Shown here: piece by piece, positions 36,324 through 45,090 of the stretch
How positions within the stretch are numbered: position 1 is the first letter of the stretch
Layout of the letters: each line of letters opens with the position of its first letter
Source of the DNA: Agrococcus pavilionensis RW1
GTDB taxonomy: Bacteria; Actinomycetota; Actinomycetes; Actinomycetales; Microbacteriaceae
Assembly: GCF_000400485.1 (NCBI RefSeq)
Contig: NZ_ASHR01000021.1
Span: forward strand, 1 to 64,000
Length of the DNA stretch: 64,000 bases
Direction of reading: 5' to 3'
The notes under the pieces: model-generated
What the model saw: only the letters and a program-made list of their open reading frames with translations
Databases searched by the model: none
Told to the model about the DNA's origin: nothing
Translations under genes and position numbers: made by a program

Positions 36324-36984
36324 GGGCCGCGTTCGCGCTGTCGTTCCCTGAGACGTTCGCGCTCCGCCACAGCGCCACGTCCTGCTCGAGCGCGACGATC
36401 CGCTCGAGCAGCGCGGACCACAGGGCGTTGGTGGCGAGGCTCGAGAGCGGCACCGTCACGGGCTGAGCGACCGGAGCGGAGACGTCGCCCGGCGGCACCA
36501 GGGTGTCGAGGACGACGTCGGCGAGATCGAGCAGCCGGTGTCCAGCGCGCGGCTCGCTCGCGCTGCTCGCGCGCACCGAGGTGACCGCGATCACCGTCGC
36601 GCCGAGCTCACGGGCTGCCTGGGCGACCTCGACCGGGTAGTGGTTGATGCCCGAGTTCGAGAAGATCACCAGCGCATCCCGCGACTCGATGCCCGCGCTC
36701 GCGGCGACCGACGCGCCGAGCCCCGGCTGGCGCTCGGCGCGCGTCGACTCGGCGGCGTTCGCGAGCGGCAGGAGCGACGGATGCCAGAGCGGGCGCACCT
36801 GGGCGAGCCCGCCGGCGCGGTAGAACGACTCCATCACCGCCGCGAGCGAGTGCCCCGCCCCGGCCGTGCGCACGAGCCCGTCCGCCTGCAGCGTCGCCAC
36901 CACCGCATCCGCGGCCCCATCGAGCGCGGGCGCGTTCTCCTCGAGCACCCGATCGACGAAGGCCCCGAGTGCGAGCCCGCTCAC
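36277..36984 (-). CDS. SIS-domain sugar phosphate-binding protein
   Basis: 235 aa from a GTG whose last two bases overlap the PTS stop (GTGA), so translation is coupled. It is a sugar isomerase (SIS) domain protein: TAGAGHSLAAVMESFYRAGGLAQVRP (~41-66), SRDALVIFSNSGINHYPVEVAQAARELGATVIAVTS (~101-135) and a C-terminal helix region. The family binds phosphosugars, often amino-sugar phosphates, as isomerase or sensor. It is second in the operon after PTS EIIBC, so it likely acts on the incoming phosphosugar before NagB. Confidence 0.85.
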   Translation of the reverse strand: MSGLALGAFVDRVLEENAPALDGAADAVVATLQADGLVRTAGAGHSLAAVMESFYRAGGLAQVRPLWHPSLLPLANAAESTRAERQPGLGASVAASAGIESRDALVIFSNSGINHYPVEVAQAARELGATVIAVTSVRASSASEPRAGHRLLDLADVVLDTLVPPGDVSAPVAQPVTVPLSSLATNALWSALLERIVALEQDVALWRSANVSGNDSANAALIERLGPRIPELGSA

Positions 36985-38807
36985 AGCCACCCCTGCCGCT
37001 CGAGCGCCGTGCGCAATCGCTGCTCGGCCTGCTTCACGTCGACGAAGCTCTCGATCGGGACGGCGAGCGCGTCGCCGCCCGCCAGCTCGTCGAGGTAAGC
37101 CGGCTGGCCGATCACGACATCGGCCTGCGTGCCGCGTGCCGATCCCACGTCGGTGTGGTCGAGCTGCGCCTCGACACCGAGTCGGTCGAGCGCCTGCTCC
37201 GCTGTGCGTCGCAGGATGAGGCTCGAACCCATTCCGGCGCCGCACACCGCGAGCACGCGCAGCGGCGACGGGCGGTCTGCTCCCGCCGCTGCCGACGTCG
37301 CGGTCGCACTCGGCGTCGTCTGCGGACTGCTGGCGCCCTCGGCCTCTGCGGTGCCGGCGCGACCCGCGAGCACCGGCTCGCCCGACGCATCCGCCGTCTC
37401 TCGCTCGGCATCGATCGGCGGCGCGGGCCGGCGGCCGAGTATCACGAGGACGAGGATCGTGACGACGAGCACGGCGCCCGCGACGAGCCACGCCGACCAG
37501 GCTCCCAGCGGCGCGAGCAGCGTCGAGACGCCCATGAGCAGCCAGCCGACGGCGAACCAGTCCGGGTCGGCGAGCGTCGCGAGCTCGGGCGCGGTGTCGC
37601 CGTAGAGGCCCCACGAGAACCACTGGCCGAAGGCGAGCAGGATCCCGTTCAGCACACCGCCGAAGACGGCGCCTCGCCAGCCTGCGACCGCGTTGCCGAA
37701 GACACCGCCGGCGCCGCCGCCGAAGAAGAGCATGATCATCGGCGGTACGAGCACGAACCAGCCCGCTGCCGCGAAGACGCCCATGAGGATGAGGAAGACG
37801 ATCGTCGAGGCGAGGAAGCCGAGCATCACCGCCGTCGGAGCCTTCGTGAAGGTGACGGGGATGTCGAGCGCGGGGTGCGTGCCGGGCAGTGCTCGCTCGC
37901 TCAGCCCGCGGAAGGCCGGGACGATCTCGGCGAGGAACATGCGCACGCCGAACAGCAGGATCGCGATGCCGGCGGCGAACCGCAGCGCTTGCAGCAGTCC
38001 CCACACCCACGGCATGACGGTGGCTCCCGCCATCTGCTCCTCGACGACCCCACCGTCGGCGAAAGCGATCGAGATGAGCATGATGACGCCGATGATGAAC
38101 GCGGTCGAGACGTTGACGTCCTTGAAGAACGAGAGCGCCTTCGGCAGCTTGAGGGCCTCGCTGTCGTGCCGCTCTGGGTCACCCAGTCGGAGCCACTTCG
38201 CGCCGTAGCCGGTCGCGACCGCGAGCGTCGAGGTCGTGTGAGCGAGGCCGACCTCGCCGCCGTCGCGCATCACTCGGCGCATGAGCGGTGCCGTCCACAG
38301 CGGCTGCAGCACCCAGTAGCAGCCGATCAGCACGGACCCGACGCCCGCGAGCAGCCACCGGTCGACCTCGCCGAACGCCTCGACCAGGGTCGCGGCGATG
38401 ACGACGCTCATCCAGTACATGAGGTGACCGGTGAGGTAGACGTAGCGCGCAGCCTTGAAGATCCGCACGAGCGCGAGGTGCACGAGGAACCCGCCCGCGA
38501 TGATGAGTGGAACGACCGAGCCCGCGCCCGCGTTGAAGTCCGTGAGCGTCGAGGCGGCTGCGGGCGGCTCGAGGCCCATCGCGCTTGAGACGATCGCCTG
38601 GAAGGCCACCAGGCCGCCGACGAAGATCTCGACCCCGATGTTGAGGATGACGACGCCGATCGTCGCGCGGAGGGTGCCGGCGACGACCTGCTCGACCGGC
38701 TTGCGCTGCAGGGCGAGCCCCACGAACGCGATGAGCCCGATGAGCAGCGCGACCTGGCTCAAGAAGTTGTCGGTGATCAGGGTGACGATGTCTTCGAAGA
38801 CGCCCAT
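36981..38807 (-). CDS. PTS sugar transporter EIIC-EIIB fusion (UlaA/SgaT type)
   Basis: 608 aa from ATG 38807. The first ~465 residues form an ascorbate/SgaT-type EIIC (PF03611): NFLSQVALLIGLIAFVGLALQRKP, GFLVHLALVRIF, FTKAPTAVMLGFLAS and about eleven membrane segments. A Pro/Ala/Thr-rich linker (~466-510) leads to EIIB with the phosphocysteine loop LAVCGAGMGSSLILRRT (Cys ~520). It imports and phosphorylates a sugar or sugar acid; the nagB/SIS/GntR context points to an amino sugar. No EIIA gene is present in the cluster, so EIIA must come from elsewhere. Confidence 0.9.
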   Translation of the reverse strand: MGVFEDIVTLITDNFLSQVALLIGLIAFVGLALQRKPVEQVVAGTLRATIGVVILNIGVEIFVGGLVAFQAIVSSAMGLEPPAAASTLTDFNAGAGSVVPLIIAGGFLVHLALVRIFKAARYVYLTGHLMYWMSVVIAATLVEAFGEVDRWLLAGVGSVLIGCYWVLQPLWTAPLMRRVMRDGGEVGLAHTTSTLAVATGYGAKWLRLGDPERHDSEALKLPKALSFFKDVNVSTAFIIGVIMLISIAFADGGVVEEQMAGATVMPWVWGLLQALRFAAGIAILLFGVRMFLAEIVPAFRGLSERALPGTHPALDIPVTFTKAPTAVMLGFLASTIVFLILMGVFAAAGWFVLVPPMIMLFFGGGAGGVFGNAVAGWRGAVFGGVLNGILLAFGQWFSWGLYGDTAPELATLADPDWFAVGWLLMGVSTLLAPLGAWSAWLVAGAVLVVTILVLVILGRRPAPPIDAERETADASGEPVLAGRAGTAEAEGASSPQTTPSATATSAAAGADRPSPLRVLAVCGAGMGSSLILRRTAEQALDRLGVEAQLDHTDVGSARGTQADVVIGQPAYLDELAGGDALAVPIESFVDVKQAEQRLRTALERQGWL

Positions 38808-38843
38808 GGCTGCTCCCGTCGTTGGGATGACGTTGTGCCGGAA

Positions 38844-38855
38844 TGGTATAGCCCA
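38844..38855. promoter_or_regulatory. DasR-type (dre-like) operator upstream of the PTS gene
   Basis: AATGGTATAGCCCACT contains TGG-N2-TA-N2-CCA, close to the DasR/NagR site TGGTCTAGACCA with A/C and CT flanks. It lies 37 bases upstream of the PTS start, a suitable place for repression by the GntR/UTRA protein encoded at 35583. Confidence 0.6.
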
Positions 38856-38997
38856 CTCGCAGGGAGGTCGAGTGGTGCGTCGGCGCCGGATGCGTGCGCG
38901 CACCGCCTGGCTCGATGCTGCCCCTCATCGCGTTCCGCGGTGGGCGGATTCCCAGCCGCCGCGAGCATGCTGGCTCACCTGACGGGGAGGCGGATCC

Positions 38998-40146
38998 ATG
39001 CGCGCGATGGTGTACCGGGGGCCCTACAAGGTGCGGGTCGAGGAGAAGCCGAAGCCCAGGATCGAGCATCCGAACGACGCGATCGTGCGCGTGCAGCTCG
39101 GCGCGATCTGCGGCTCCGACCTGCACCTCTACCACGGCATGATGCCCGACACCCGGGTCGGCACCACGTTCGGGCACGAGTTCATCGGCGTCGTCGACGA
39201 GGTCGGACCCTCCGTGCAGAGCCTCAAGGTCGGCGACCGCGTGATGGTGCCGGCCAACATCTACTGCGGCTCGTGCTTCTACTGCACCCGCGGGCTCTAC
39301 TCGAACTGCCACAACGTCAACCCGAACGCGACAGCGGTCGGCGCGCTCTACGGCTACTCGCACACGACGGGCGGGTACGACGGCGGCCAGGCGGAGTTCG
39401 TGCGCGTGCCCTTCGCCGACGTCGGCCCGACGATCATCCCGGACTGGCTCGACGACGAGGACGCCGTGATGCTGACGGATGCGCTCTCCACCGGCTACTT
39501 CGGAGCCCAGCTGGGCGACATCACCGCGGGCGACACCGTCGTGGTGTTCGGCGCGGGCCCCGTCGGCCTCTACGCCGCGAAGTCGTCGTGGTTCATGGGC
39601 GCCGGCCGCGTCATCGTCATCGACCACCTCGACTACCGGCTCGAGAAGGCCCGCACCTTCGCGCACGCCGAGACCTACAACTTCACCGAGTACGACGACA
39701 TCGTCGTGCACCTCAAGCAGATCACAGACTGGTTCGGCGCCGACGTCGCGATCGATGCGGTCGGGGCGGAGGCCGACGGCAGCTTCCTCCAGCACGTCAG
39801 CTCGGCGAAGCTCAAGCTGCAGGGCGGCTCGCCCGTCGCGCTCAACTGGGCGATCGACTCCGTGCGGAAGGGCGCGACGGTCTCGGTCATGGGCGCCTAC
39901 GGCCCGATCTTCAGCGCCGTGAAGTTCGGCGACGCGATGAACAAGGGGCTCACGCTGCGCATGAACCAGGCGCCGATGAAGCGGCAGTGGCCGCGGCTGT
40001 TCGAGCACATCCAGGCCGGCCACCTGAAGCCGAGCGACATCGTGACCCACCGCATCCCCCTCGAGCACATCGCCGAGGGCTACCACATCTTCTCGTCGAA
40101 GCTCGACGACTGCATCAAGCCGCTCGTCGTCGTCGGCGAGCGCTGA
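38998..40146 (+). CDS. Zinc-dependent alcohol dehydrogenase, formaldehyde dehydrogenase-like
   Basis: 382 aa from ATG 38998 (GGGGAGG upstream). It is a medium-chain dehydrogenase with catalytic zinc ligands in ICGSDLHLYHG and FGHEFIGVVDEVGP, and a structural-zinc loop with Cys in YCGSCFYCTRGLYSNC (~89-104). Rossmann motif VVFGAGPVGLYAAKS (~181-195) is followed by VIDHLDYRLEKAR, the long insertion pattern of glutathione-independent formaldehyde dehydrogenase-like enzymes. The substrate is unknown. A small uncharacterised gene follows 18 bases on, probably in the same operon. Confidence 0.9.
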   Translation: MRAMVYRGPYKVRVEEKPKPRIEHPNDAIVRVQLGAICGSDLHLYHGMMPDTRVGTTFGHEFIGVVDEVGPSVQSLKVGDRVMVPANIYCGSCFYCTRGLYSNCHNVNPNATAVGALYGYSHTTGGYDGGQAEFVRVPFADVGPTIIPDWLDDEDAVMLTDALSTGYFGAQLGDITAGDTVVVFGAGPVGLYAAKSSWFMGAGRVIVIDHLDYRLEKARTFAHAETYNFTEYDDIVVHLKQITDWFGADVAIDAVGAEADGSFLQHVSSAKLKLQGGSPVALNWAIDSVRKGATVSVMGAYGPIFSAVKFGDAMNKGLTLRMNQAPMKRQWPRLFEHIQAGHLKPSDIVTHRIPLEHIAEGYHIFSSKLDDCIKPLVVVGER

Positions 40147-40164
40147 GCGAGAGCAGGAGCGACC

Positions 40165-40734
40165 ATGCCCTACACCGCGAACAAGCCCGAGCCGGCGACG
40201 CGCGAGGAGCTGCGCGCCCGCATCCCCGGCTGGGGCGTCGACCTCGATCCCGCCGACCGGCCCTCGGTGCCGCGCGAGCGCTTCGATCCGAACGGCACCG
40301 GCGCGCACTGGGACTTCCCCGACCGGCAGCCCGAGGGCGACCAGCCGCGCGAGCGCTCGATCGAGCACGGCATGCTCCCCCCGGTGTTCGGCACCTCCGC
40401 GCCGCTGCACGGGGTCTCGGGCGCGATACGGCGCTTCGCCTACGACCGCTTCAGCGAGGGCCGCGCAGCCCACTGGCTGCTCCTCATCGCGGGCGACCGA
40501 GTGGATGCGTGGGGCGCGCACCTGCGCTCGCTCGCGACCCTGCGCCCCGACAACCCCATCACCGAGACCGGCGTCGTGAGCGAGCTGCGGCACGGGCTCA
40601 CGGCGCGCGTCGGGCGGAAGCGCGCCGACGTCAACCACCAGTGGATCGACCCGATCCTCGTCGCCGGGCCGTGGGTGCTCGTCGGGCTCGGCGCGGCGGC
40701 CGGAGTGCGGGCGCTGCGGCGTCGGCAGCGGTAG
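40165..40734 (+). CDS. Uncharacterised protein with C-terminal membrane helix
   Basis: 189 aa from ATG 40165 (GAGCAGGAGCG upstream). The N-terminal half is Pro/Arg/Asp-rich and soluble (ATREELRARIPGWGVDLDPADRPSVPRE, with IEHGMLPPVFGTSAPLHGVSGAIRR). There is a hydrophobic or amphipathic stretch at about ~100-112, and residues ~167-182 (ILVAGPWVLVGLGAAAG) form a membrane helix followed by an Arg-rich tail. I recall this pattern in actinobacterial proteins next to formaldehyde/alcohol dehydrogenases, but know no function. Its place directly after the Zn-dehydrogenase suggests a shared operon. Confidence 0.65.
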   Translation: MPYTANKPEPATREELRARIPGWGVDLDPADRPSVPRERFDPNGTGAHWDFPDRQPEGDQPRERSIEHGMLPPVFGTSAPLHGVSGAIRRFAYDRFSEGRAAHWLLLIAGDRVDAWGAHLRSLATLRPDNPITETGVVSELRHGLTARVGRKRADVNHQWIDPILVAGPWVLVGLGAAAGVRALRRRQR

Positions 40735-40785
40735 GCGCGCCTCGGCCCCAGCACGCTTTACGGCTGCGGGGCTACTGTCCGGATC

Positions 40786-41265
40786 ATGGTGAGGATCCGG
40801 GTGGCGCTCGCGAGCGCGGCGGTCGCGGCGGTCGCGCTGACGGGGTGCGGCATGCAGTTCCCGAACGATCCGGAGGGCACGCTCGAGCGGGTGCGCGGCG
40901 ATGTGCTGCGCGTCGGCGCCACCGAGCATCGGCCCTACGTCGAGCTCGACGGCGTCGACGAGCCCACCGGCTCGGAGCCCGCGCTCGTCGAGGAGTTCGC
41001 CGAGCGGCTCGACGCTGACATCGCCTGGACGATGGGGAGCGAGGCCGAGCTGCTCGACGCGCTCGAGCAGGGCGAGCTCGACCTCGTGATCGGCGGATTC
41101 CTGCACGACACCCCGTGGGCCGAGCACGGCGCGACCACGCGGCCCTACGTCGAGGCGCAGACCGCCGACGGCAGCACCGAGCAGCACGTCATGATCGTGC
41201 CGATGGGCGAGAACGCGTTCCTCGTCGAGCTCGAGACGTTCCTGCACGAGGAGACGGGCGCATGA
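40786..41265 (+). CDS. Small extracellular-solute-binding-like lipoprotein
   Basis: 159 aa from ATG 40786, with TACTGT ending 8 bases before it (leaderless type). A lipoprotein signal with ALTGC lipobox (Cys ~21) leads to a segment like the first lobe of family-3 solute-binding proteins: LRVGATEHRPYVELDG, PALVEEFAERLDADIAWTMGSEAELLDALEQGELDLVIGGF. At ~140 mature residues it is too short for a full two-lobe protein, so it may be truncated or a single-lobe sensor. It overlaps the CDF transporter start by four bases. Confidence 0.7.
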   Translation: MVRIRVALASAAVAAVALTGCGMQFPNDPEGTLERVRGDVLRVGATEHRPYVELDGVDEPTGSEPALVEEFAERLDADIAWTMGSEAELLDALEQGELDLVIGGFLHDTPWAEHGATTRPYVEAQTADGSTEQHVMIVPMGENAFLVELETFLHEETGA

Positions 41266-42269
41266 AGGCTCGCACCGATCGCTTCGGGCGCACCGAGCTG
41301 CCCGAGCGGCAGCAGCGGGCGCTCCAGCGCGCCATCCGCATCGAGTGGGCGACGATCGGCTTCCTCGCCGTCGCCATCACCGCCGTCGGCCTCGTGATGG
41401 GCGGCTCGCAGGCGATGAAGGCCGCCTGGATCGAGGACCTCCTCTCGCTCGCGCCGCCGTTCGCCTTCCTGCTCGCCGTGCGGCTCGTCAACAAGACGCC
41501 GACGAGGAAGTACCCCTACGGCTTCCACCGCTCGGTCGGGGTCGCGCACCTCGTCGCCGGCGTCGCGCTCTTCGCGATGGGCGGCTTCCTCATCTACGAC
41601 TCGGTCTCGGGACTGCTCATGGCGGAGCACCCGCCGATCGGCACGGTCGTGATCTTCGGGCAGCAGCTCTGGCTCGGCTGGCTCATGATGGGCGTGATGG
41701 CGCTCACCATCCCGCTGCCGATCTGGTTCGGCAAGGTGAAGATGCAGCTCGCCGAGGAGCTGCACGACAAGGTGCTCTATGCCGACGCCGACATGAACAA
41801 GGCCGACTGGATGACCGCGGCCGGCTCGATCGTCGGCGTCGCGGGCATCGGGCTCGGGCTCTGGTGGGCCGACTCGGCGGCCGCCCTCTTCATCTCGGTG
41901 AGCATCCTCTGGGACGGCGTGAAGAACATGAAGGCGGCGATCACCGACCTGATGGACACCCGCGCGACGACCTTCGACGACGGGAAGCCGCATCCCGATG
42001 CCGCCGAGATCGACGACTACCTGCGCGGGCTCCCGTGGGTCGCGGAGGCCGGCTCGCGCGTGCGCGACCAGGGGCACGTGTTCCACGTCGAGTCGTTCGT
42101 CGTGCCCCGGCACGGCATGCACCCGACGATGCAGCAGCTGCTCGACGCGCGCGACGGCTGCATCGACCTCGACTGGAAGATCCAGGACATCGTGCTCGTG
42201 CCGATCGACGAGCTGCCCGAAGAGGTCGGTGGCGCCGGCGCCGACCACCAGTCGGAGCGCAACCGCTGA
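41262..42269 (+). CDS. Cation diffusion facilitator family transporter
   Basis: 335 aa from ATG 41262, overlapping the lipoprotein stop (ATGA). Six membrane segments between ~25 and ~235, with EDLLSLAPPFAFLLAVRL and the KYPYGFHRSVGVAHLVAGV stretch matching the CDF second-third helices. DADMNKADWMTAAGS carries the D...D metal-site pattern of TM5. The C-terminal cytoplasmic domain (~240-325) is a ferredoxin-like fold typical of the family. It exports Zn2+, Fe2+, Mn2+ or similar; which one is not clear. The coupled lipoprotein is an unusual partner. Confidence 0.88.
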   Translation: MKARTDRFGRTELPERQQRALQRAIRIEWATIGFLAVAITAVGLVMGGSQAMKAAWIEDLLSLAPPFAFLLAVRLVNKTPTRKYPYGFHRSVGVAHLVAGVALFAMGGFLIYDSVSGLLMAEHPPIGTVVIFGQQLWLGWLMMGVMALTIPLPIWFGKVKMQLAEELHDKVLYADADMNKADWMTAAGSIVGVAGIGLGLWWADSAAALFISVSILWDGVKNMKAAITDLMDTRATTFDDGKPHPDAAEIDDYLRGLPWVAEAGSRVRDQGHVFHVESFVVPRHGMHPTMQQLLDARDGCIDLDWKIQDIVLVPIDELPEEVGGAGADHQSERNR

Positions 42270-42352
42270 GGCCGCCGTTGGTCGTCCTTCGAGTCGGAAC
42301 CGCCCGCGAGGCATCCGCGCATCCGTCCTAGGCTGTCCGCGGAGGAGCCCCG

Positions 42353-43033
42353 ATGACCGACACCGTCCCCGAGCTGCTCGCCGAGCTCGCCGCCCTCGAC
42401 GACCCGCGCATGCGCGAGGTCAACGAGCGCCACGGCGACGACCACGGCGTCAACCTGTCGAAGCTGCGGGCGATCGCCAAGCGGCTGAAGACGCAGCACG
42501 AGCTCGCGCTCGAGCTGTGGGCCACGGACGACACCGCCGCACGGCTGCTCGCGCTGCTCATCTGCCGCCCGAAGTCGTTCTCGCGCGACGAGCTCGACCG
42601 CATGCTGCGCGAGGCGCGCGCCCGCAAGGTGCACGACTGGCTCGTGAACTACGTCGTGAAGGAGCATCCGGAGGCCGAGCCGCTGCGACTCGCGTGGCTC
42701 GAAGACCCGGATGCGGTGGTCGCGAGCGCGGGCTGGGCACTGACGAGCGACCGGGTCGTCAAGCGCCGCGACGGTCTCGACCTCGACGGGCTGCTCGACG
42801 CGATCGAGGCGGAGATGCGGGATGCGCCCGACCGGCTGCAGTGGGAGATGAACACGACGCTCGCGCAGATCGGCATCGCGCATCCCGAGCACCGCGCGCG
42901 GGCGCTCGCGATCGGCGAGCGGCTCGGGGTGCTGAAGGACTACCCGACGCCGCCGAACTGCACGTCGCCGTTCGCGCCGACCTGGATCGCCGAGATCGTG
43001 CGACGGCAGGAGGCGGCGGGCGCCGCTCGCTGA
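42353..43033 (+). CDS. DNA alkylation repair protein (AlkD-like)
   Basis: 226 aa from ATG 42353 (GCGGAGGAGC upstream; a TAGGCT box lies ~20 bases up). It is an all-helical HEAT-like repeat protein of the AlkC/AlkD DNA glycosylase family: LSKLRAIAKRLKTQHELALELWATDDTAARLLALLI (~35-70), WLVNYVVKEHP, ASAGWALTSDRVVK and TTLAQIGIAHPEHRARALAIGERLG. Such proteins excise N3/N7-alkylated purines without base flipping. The catalytic residues of this subtype cannot be fixed with certainty here. It stands alone. Confidence 0.85.
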   Translation: MTDTVPELLAELAALDDPRMREVNERHGDDHGVNLSKLRAIAKRLKTQHELALELWATDDTAARLLALLICRPKSFSRDELDRMLREARARKVHDWLVNYVVKEHPEAEPLRLAWLEDPDAVVASAGWALTSDRVVKRRDGLDLDGLLDAIEAEMRDAPDRLQWEMNTTLAQIGIAHPEHRARALAIGERLGVLKDYPTPPNCTSPFAPTWIAEIVRRQEAAGAAR

Positions 43034-43042
43034 CCGACCGGC

Positions 43043-44302
43043 TCAATCGCCGATGCGCGCCTGCCGCGCGTCGGGCACGCCGTCGCGGTTCTCGTCGGCG
43101 CTGCGCGCGCGGCGCGCATCCCAGCGCAGCAGCGGCGCGGCGAGCAGCGCCGCGATGCCGGAGCCGACGAGCACGGCGAGCTTCGCCGCGTCGGTGCGGC
43201 CGGCGTCGTCGAAGGAGAGCTCCGTGATGAGCAGCGAGACGGTGAAGCCGATGCCGGTGAGCAGCGCGACGGGCAGCAGGTCGCGGATGCCGATGCCGTC
43301 GGGCAGTCGCAGCGGCGTCAGCCGCGTGACGAGCGCCGTGACGCCCAGCACGCCGAGCAGCTTGCCGACGACGAGCCCGGCAGCGACCGCGAGCAGCACC
43401 GGCTGCGCCGCGAGCTCCGCGAGGCCGCCGCCTCCGGCGATCGAGACGCCGGCGGAGCAGAAGGCGAAGACCGGCAGTGCGATCGCCGTCGACCACGGCC
43501 GCACCGCCGCCTCGTGCTGGTGCGTGCGGGGCTCGCGCTCGCCGTAGAGGCGCTCCGCCGGCACGGTCGCGCCTAGCAGCACCCCCGCGATCGTGGCGTG
43601 CACGCCCGACTCGTGCATGAGCCACCACGCCACGAGCCCGATGGGGATCAGCACCCACGGCGAGTCGAAGCGGCTGCGGACGAGCAGCGCGAAGGCCGTG
43701 ACCGCGAGCGCGGCGCCGAGCAGCGCGAACAGCTGCACCGTCGCGGTGTAGAAGACCGCGATCACGACGATCGCGAGCAGGTCGTCGACCACCGCGAGCG
43801 TGAGCAGGAAGGTGCGGAGGCCGATCGGCAGCCCGCGGCCGAAGATCGCGAGCACCGCGAGCGCGAACGCGATGTCGGTCGCGGCGGGAATCGCCCAGCC
43901 GCTGAGCGCCGCGGGGTCGCCGGCAGCCAGGACGATGCCGACGTAGACCACCGCCGGCAGCGCCATGCCCCCGATCGCGGCCAGCACGGGCACGGCCGCG
44001 CGCCTGGGATCGCGGAGGCTCCCCGCGACGATCTCGTGCTTGAGCTCGACGCCGACGACGTAGAAGAAGACGGCGAGCAACCCATCCGCCGCCCACGCGG
44101 CGACGCTCAGGTCGAGGTGCAGCGCAGCGGGGCCGACGCGCAGCTCCATGAGGGATGCGTACGACTCGCGCCACGGCGAGTTCGCCCAGACGAGTGCGGC
44201 GGCAGCGGCGACCAACAGCAGCACACCGCTCGTCGTCTCGAGTCGCAGCGCTTGCGCGAGGCGCGCGCGTCGCGCGCCGGTCGGGGTGCGGGTGGGCTCC
44301 AC
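43043..44302 (-). CDS. nhaA: Na+/H+ antiporter NhaA
   Basis: 419 aa from a GTG at 44302, chosen because GAGAGGAG lies 5 bases upstream; a GTG at 44365 would add 21 poorly folded residues. Eleven to twelve membrane segments; GWAIPAATDIAFALAVLAI (~157-175) and LAVVDDLLAIVVIAVFYT (~188-205) contain the adjacent Asp pair and the DD motif of NhaA. GSLRDPRRAAVPVLAAIGGMALPAVVY also fits. The C-terminal tail is short and charged. It exchanges Na+ for H+ to keep cytoplasmic pH and salt. The gene is isolated, convergent with alkD. Confidence 0.92.
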   Translation of the reverse strand: MEPTRTPTGARRARLAQALRLETTSGVLLLVAAAAALVWANSPWRESYASLMELRVGPAALHLDLSVAAWAADGLLAVFFYVVGVELKHEIVAGSLRDPRRAAVPVLAAIGGMALPAVVYVGIVLAAGDPAALSGWAIPAATDIAFALAVLAIFGRGLPIGLRTFLLTLAVVDDLLAIVVIAVFYTATVQLFALLGAALAVTAFALLVRSRFDSPWVLIPIGLVAWWLMHESGVHATIAGVLLGATVPAERLYGEREPRTHQHEAAVRPWSTAIALPVFAFCSAGVSIAGGGGLAELAAQPVLLAVAAGLVVGKLLGVLGVTALVTRLTPLRLPDGIGIRDLLPVALLTGIGFTVSLLITELSFDDAGRTDAAKLAVLVGSGIAALLAAPLLRWDARRARSADENRDGVPDARQARIGD

Positions 44303-44427
44303 GGGGCTCCTCTCGACGCCACCGAGCCTCGTGCCCGGCGGCACGCCGACCAGGCTTCCCGGCACACCGCATCCAGTCTACGGCGCGCGGCGCGCTCGTC
44401 CCTGGACGCTCTCCAGGCGCGGACCGC

Positions 44428-44676
44428 TCAGCGATCGGCGGGCTGCTCCTCCTGCCACGGCGCCGCTGCGACGCGCTGGACCAGCAGCCCGCCCGGGCAC
44501 CAGCCGCGGATCGCGCCGACGACGAGCAGCGCTGCGCCGAGCGCCGTCGCGCTCGCGAGCAGCGGCTGGTCGAGGCTGTCGAGCGCGAAGGCCGCGAGCA
44601 GCAGGCCGATGCCGGCCTGCGTCACCCGCTCCGCCGTGCCCGATGCGCAGCGGATAGGACGACCGCGCGCGCTCAT
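44428..44676 (-). CDS. DUF2892-type small membrane protein (YgaP-like)
   Basis: 82 aa from ATG 44676, which overlaps the thioredoxin stop by four bases (ATGA). Two membrane helices (about 19-37 and 42-60) surround a DSLDQPLLASATALGA loop, as in the YgaP C-terminal domain DUF2892, with the Cys of GWCPGG conserved after helix 2. Such domains accompany rhodaneses. It is the last gene of a sulfur-handling operon. Confidence 0.8.
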   Translation of the reverse strand: MSARGRPIRCASGTAERVTQAGIGLLLAAFALDSLDQPLLASATALGAALLVVGAIRGWCPGGLLVQRVAAAPWQEEQPADR

Positions 44677-45050
44677 GCCGAGGGGCTGCCGGAGTCCTGC
44701 TCGGCGAGCTGCCGCCGCACGTCGTCCATGTCGAGCCCGCGCACGCCGGCGATGAGCTGCTCGAGCTGCTCCGGGGGCAGTGCGCCCGGCTGCGAGAACA
44801 CCCGGATGCCGTCGCGGAACGCCATGAGGGTCGGGATCGAGGTGATGCCGAACGCCGCGGCGAGCTGCTGCTGATCCTCGGTGTCGACCTTGCCGAAGAC
44901 GATGTCGGGGTGCTGCTCGGACGTGCGCTCGAAGGTGGGGGCGAACATCCGGCACGGGCCGCACCACGCGGCCCAGAAGTCGAGCAGCACGATGCCGTCT
45001 GCCGCGACGGTCGGCTCGAGGGTATCGATGGTGATGTCTCGGGTGGTCAT
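44673..45050 (-). CDS. trxA: Thioredoxin
   Basis: 125 aa from ATG 45050 with GGAAGGATC upstream. A standard thioredoxin fold: VLLDFWAAWCGPCRMFAPTFE (~21-41) with redox Cys30 and Cys33, VDTEDQQQLAAAFGITSIPTLMAFRDG (~55-81) with the cis-Pro. The C-terminal helix extends ~20 residues beyond a usual thioredoxin. In this operon, after TauE and the MBL-rhodanese, it could reduce protein persulfides. The gap to TauE is 40 bases. Confidence 0.9.
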   Translation of the reverse strand: MTTRDITIDTLEPTVAADGIVLLDFWAAWCGPCRMFAPTFERTSEQHPDIVFGKVDTEDQQQLAAAFGITSIPTLMAFRDGIRVFSQPGALPPEQLEQLIAGVRGLDMDDVRRQLAEQDSGSPSA

Positions 45051-45090
45051 GGTCGGATCCTTCCGGTCGTGGGTCGGTGTGGGCTGTGGG

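Noticed and set aside
38179-41247. A 1022-codon minus-strand frame over the PTS, dehydrogenase and lipoprotein genes
   Set aside because: It is low-complexity (Arg, Val, Glu, Asp, His-rich) and antisense to four well-supported genes.
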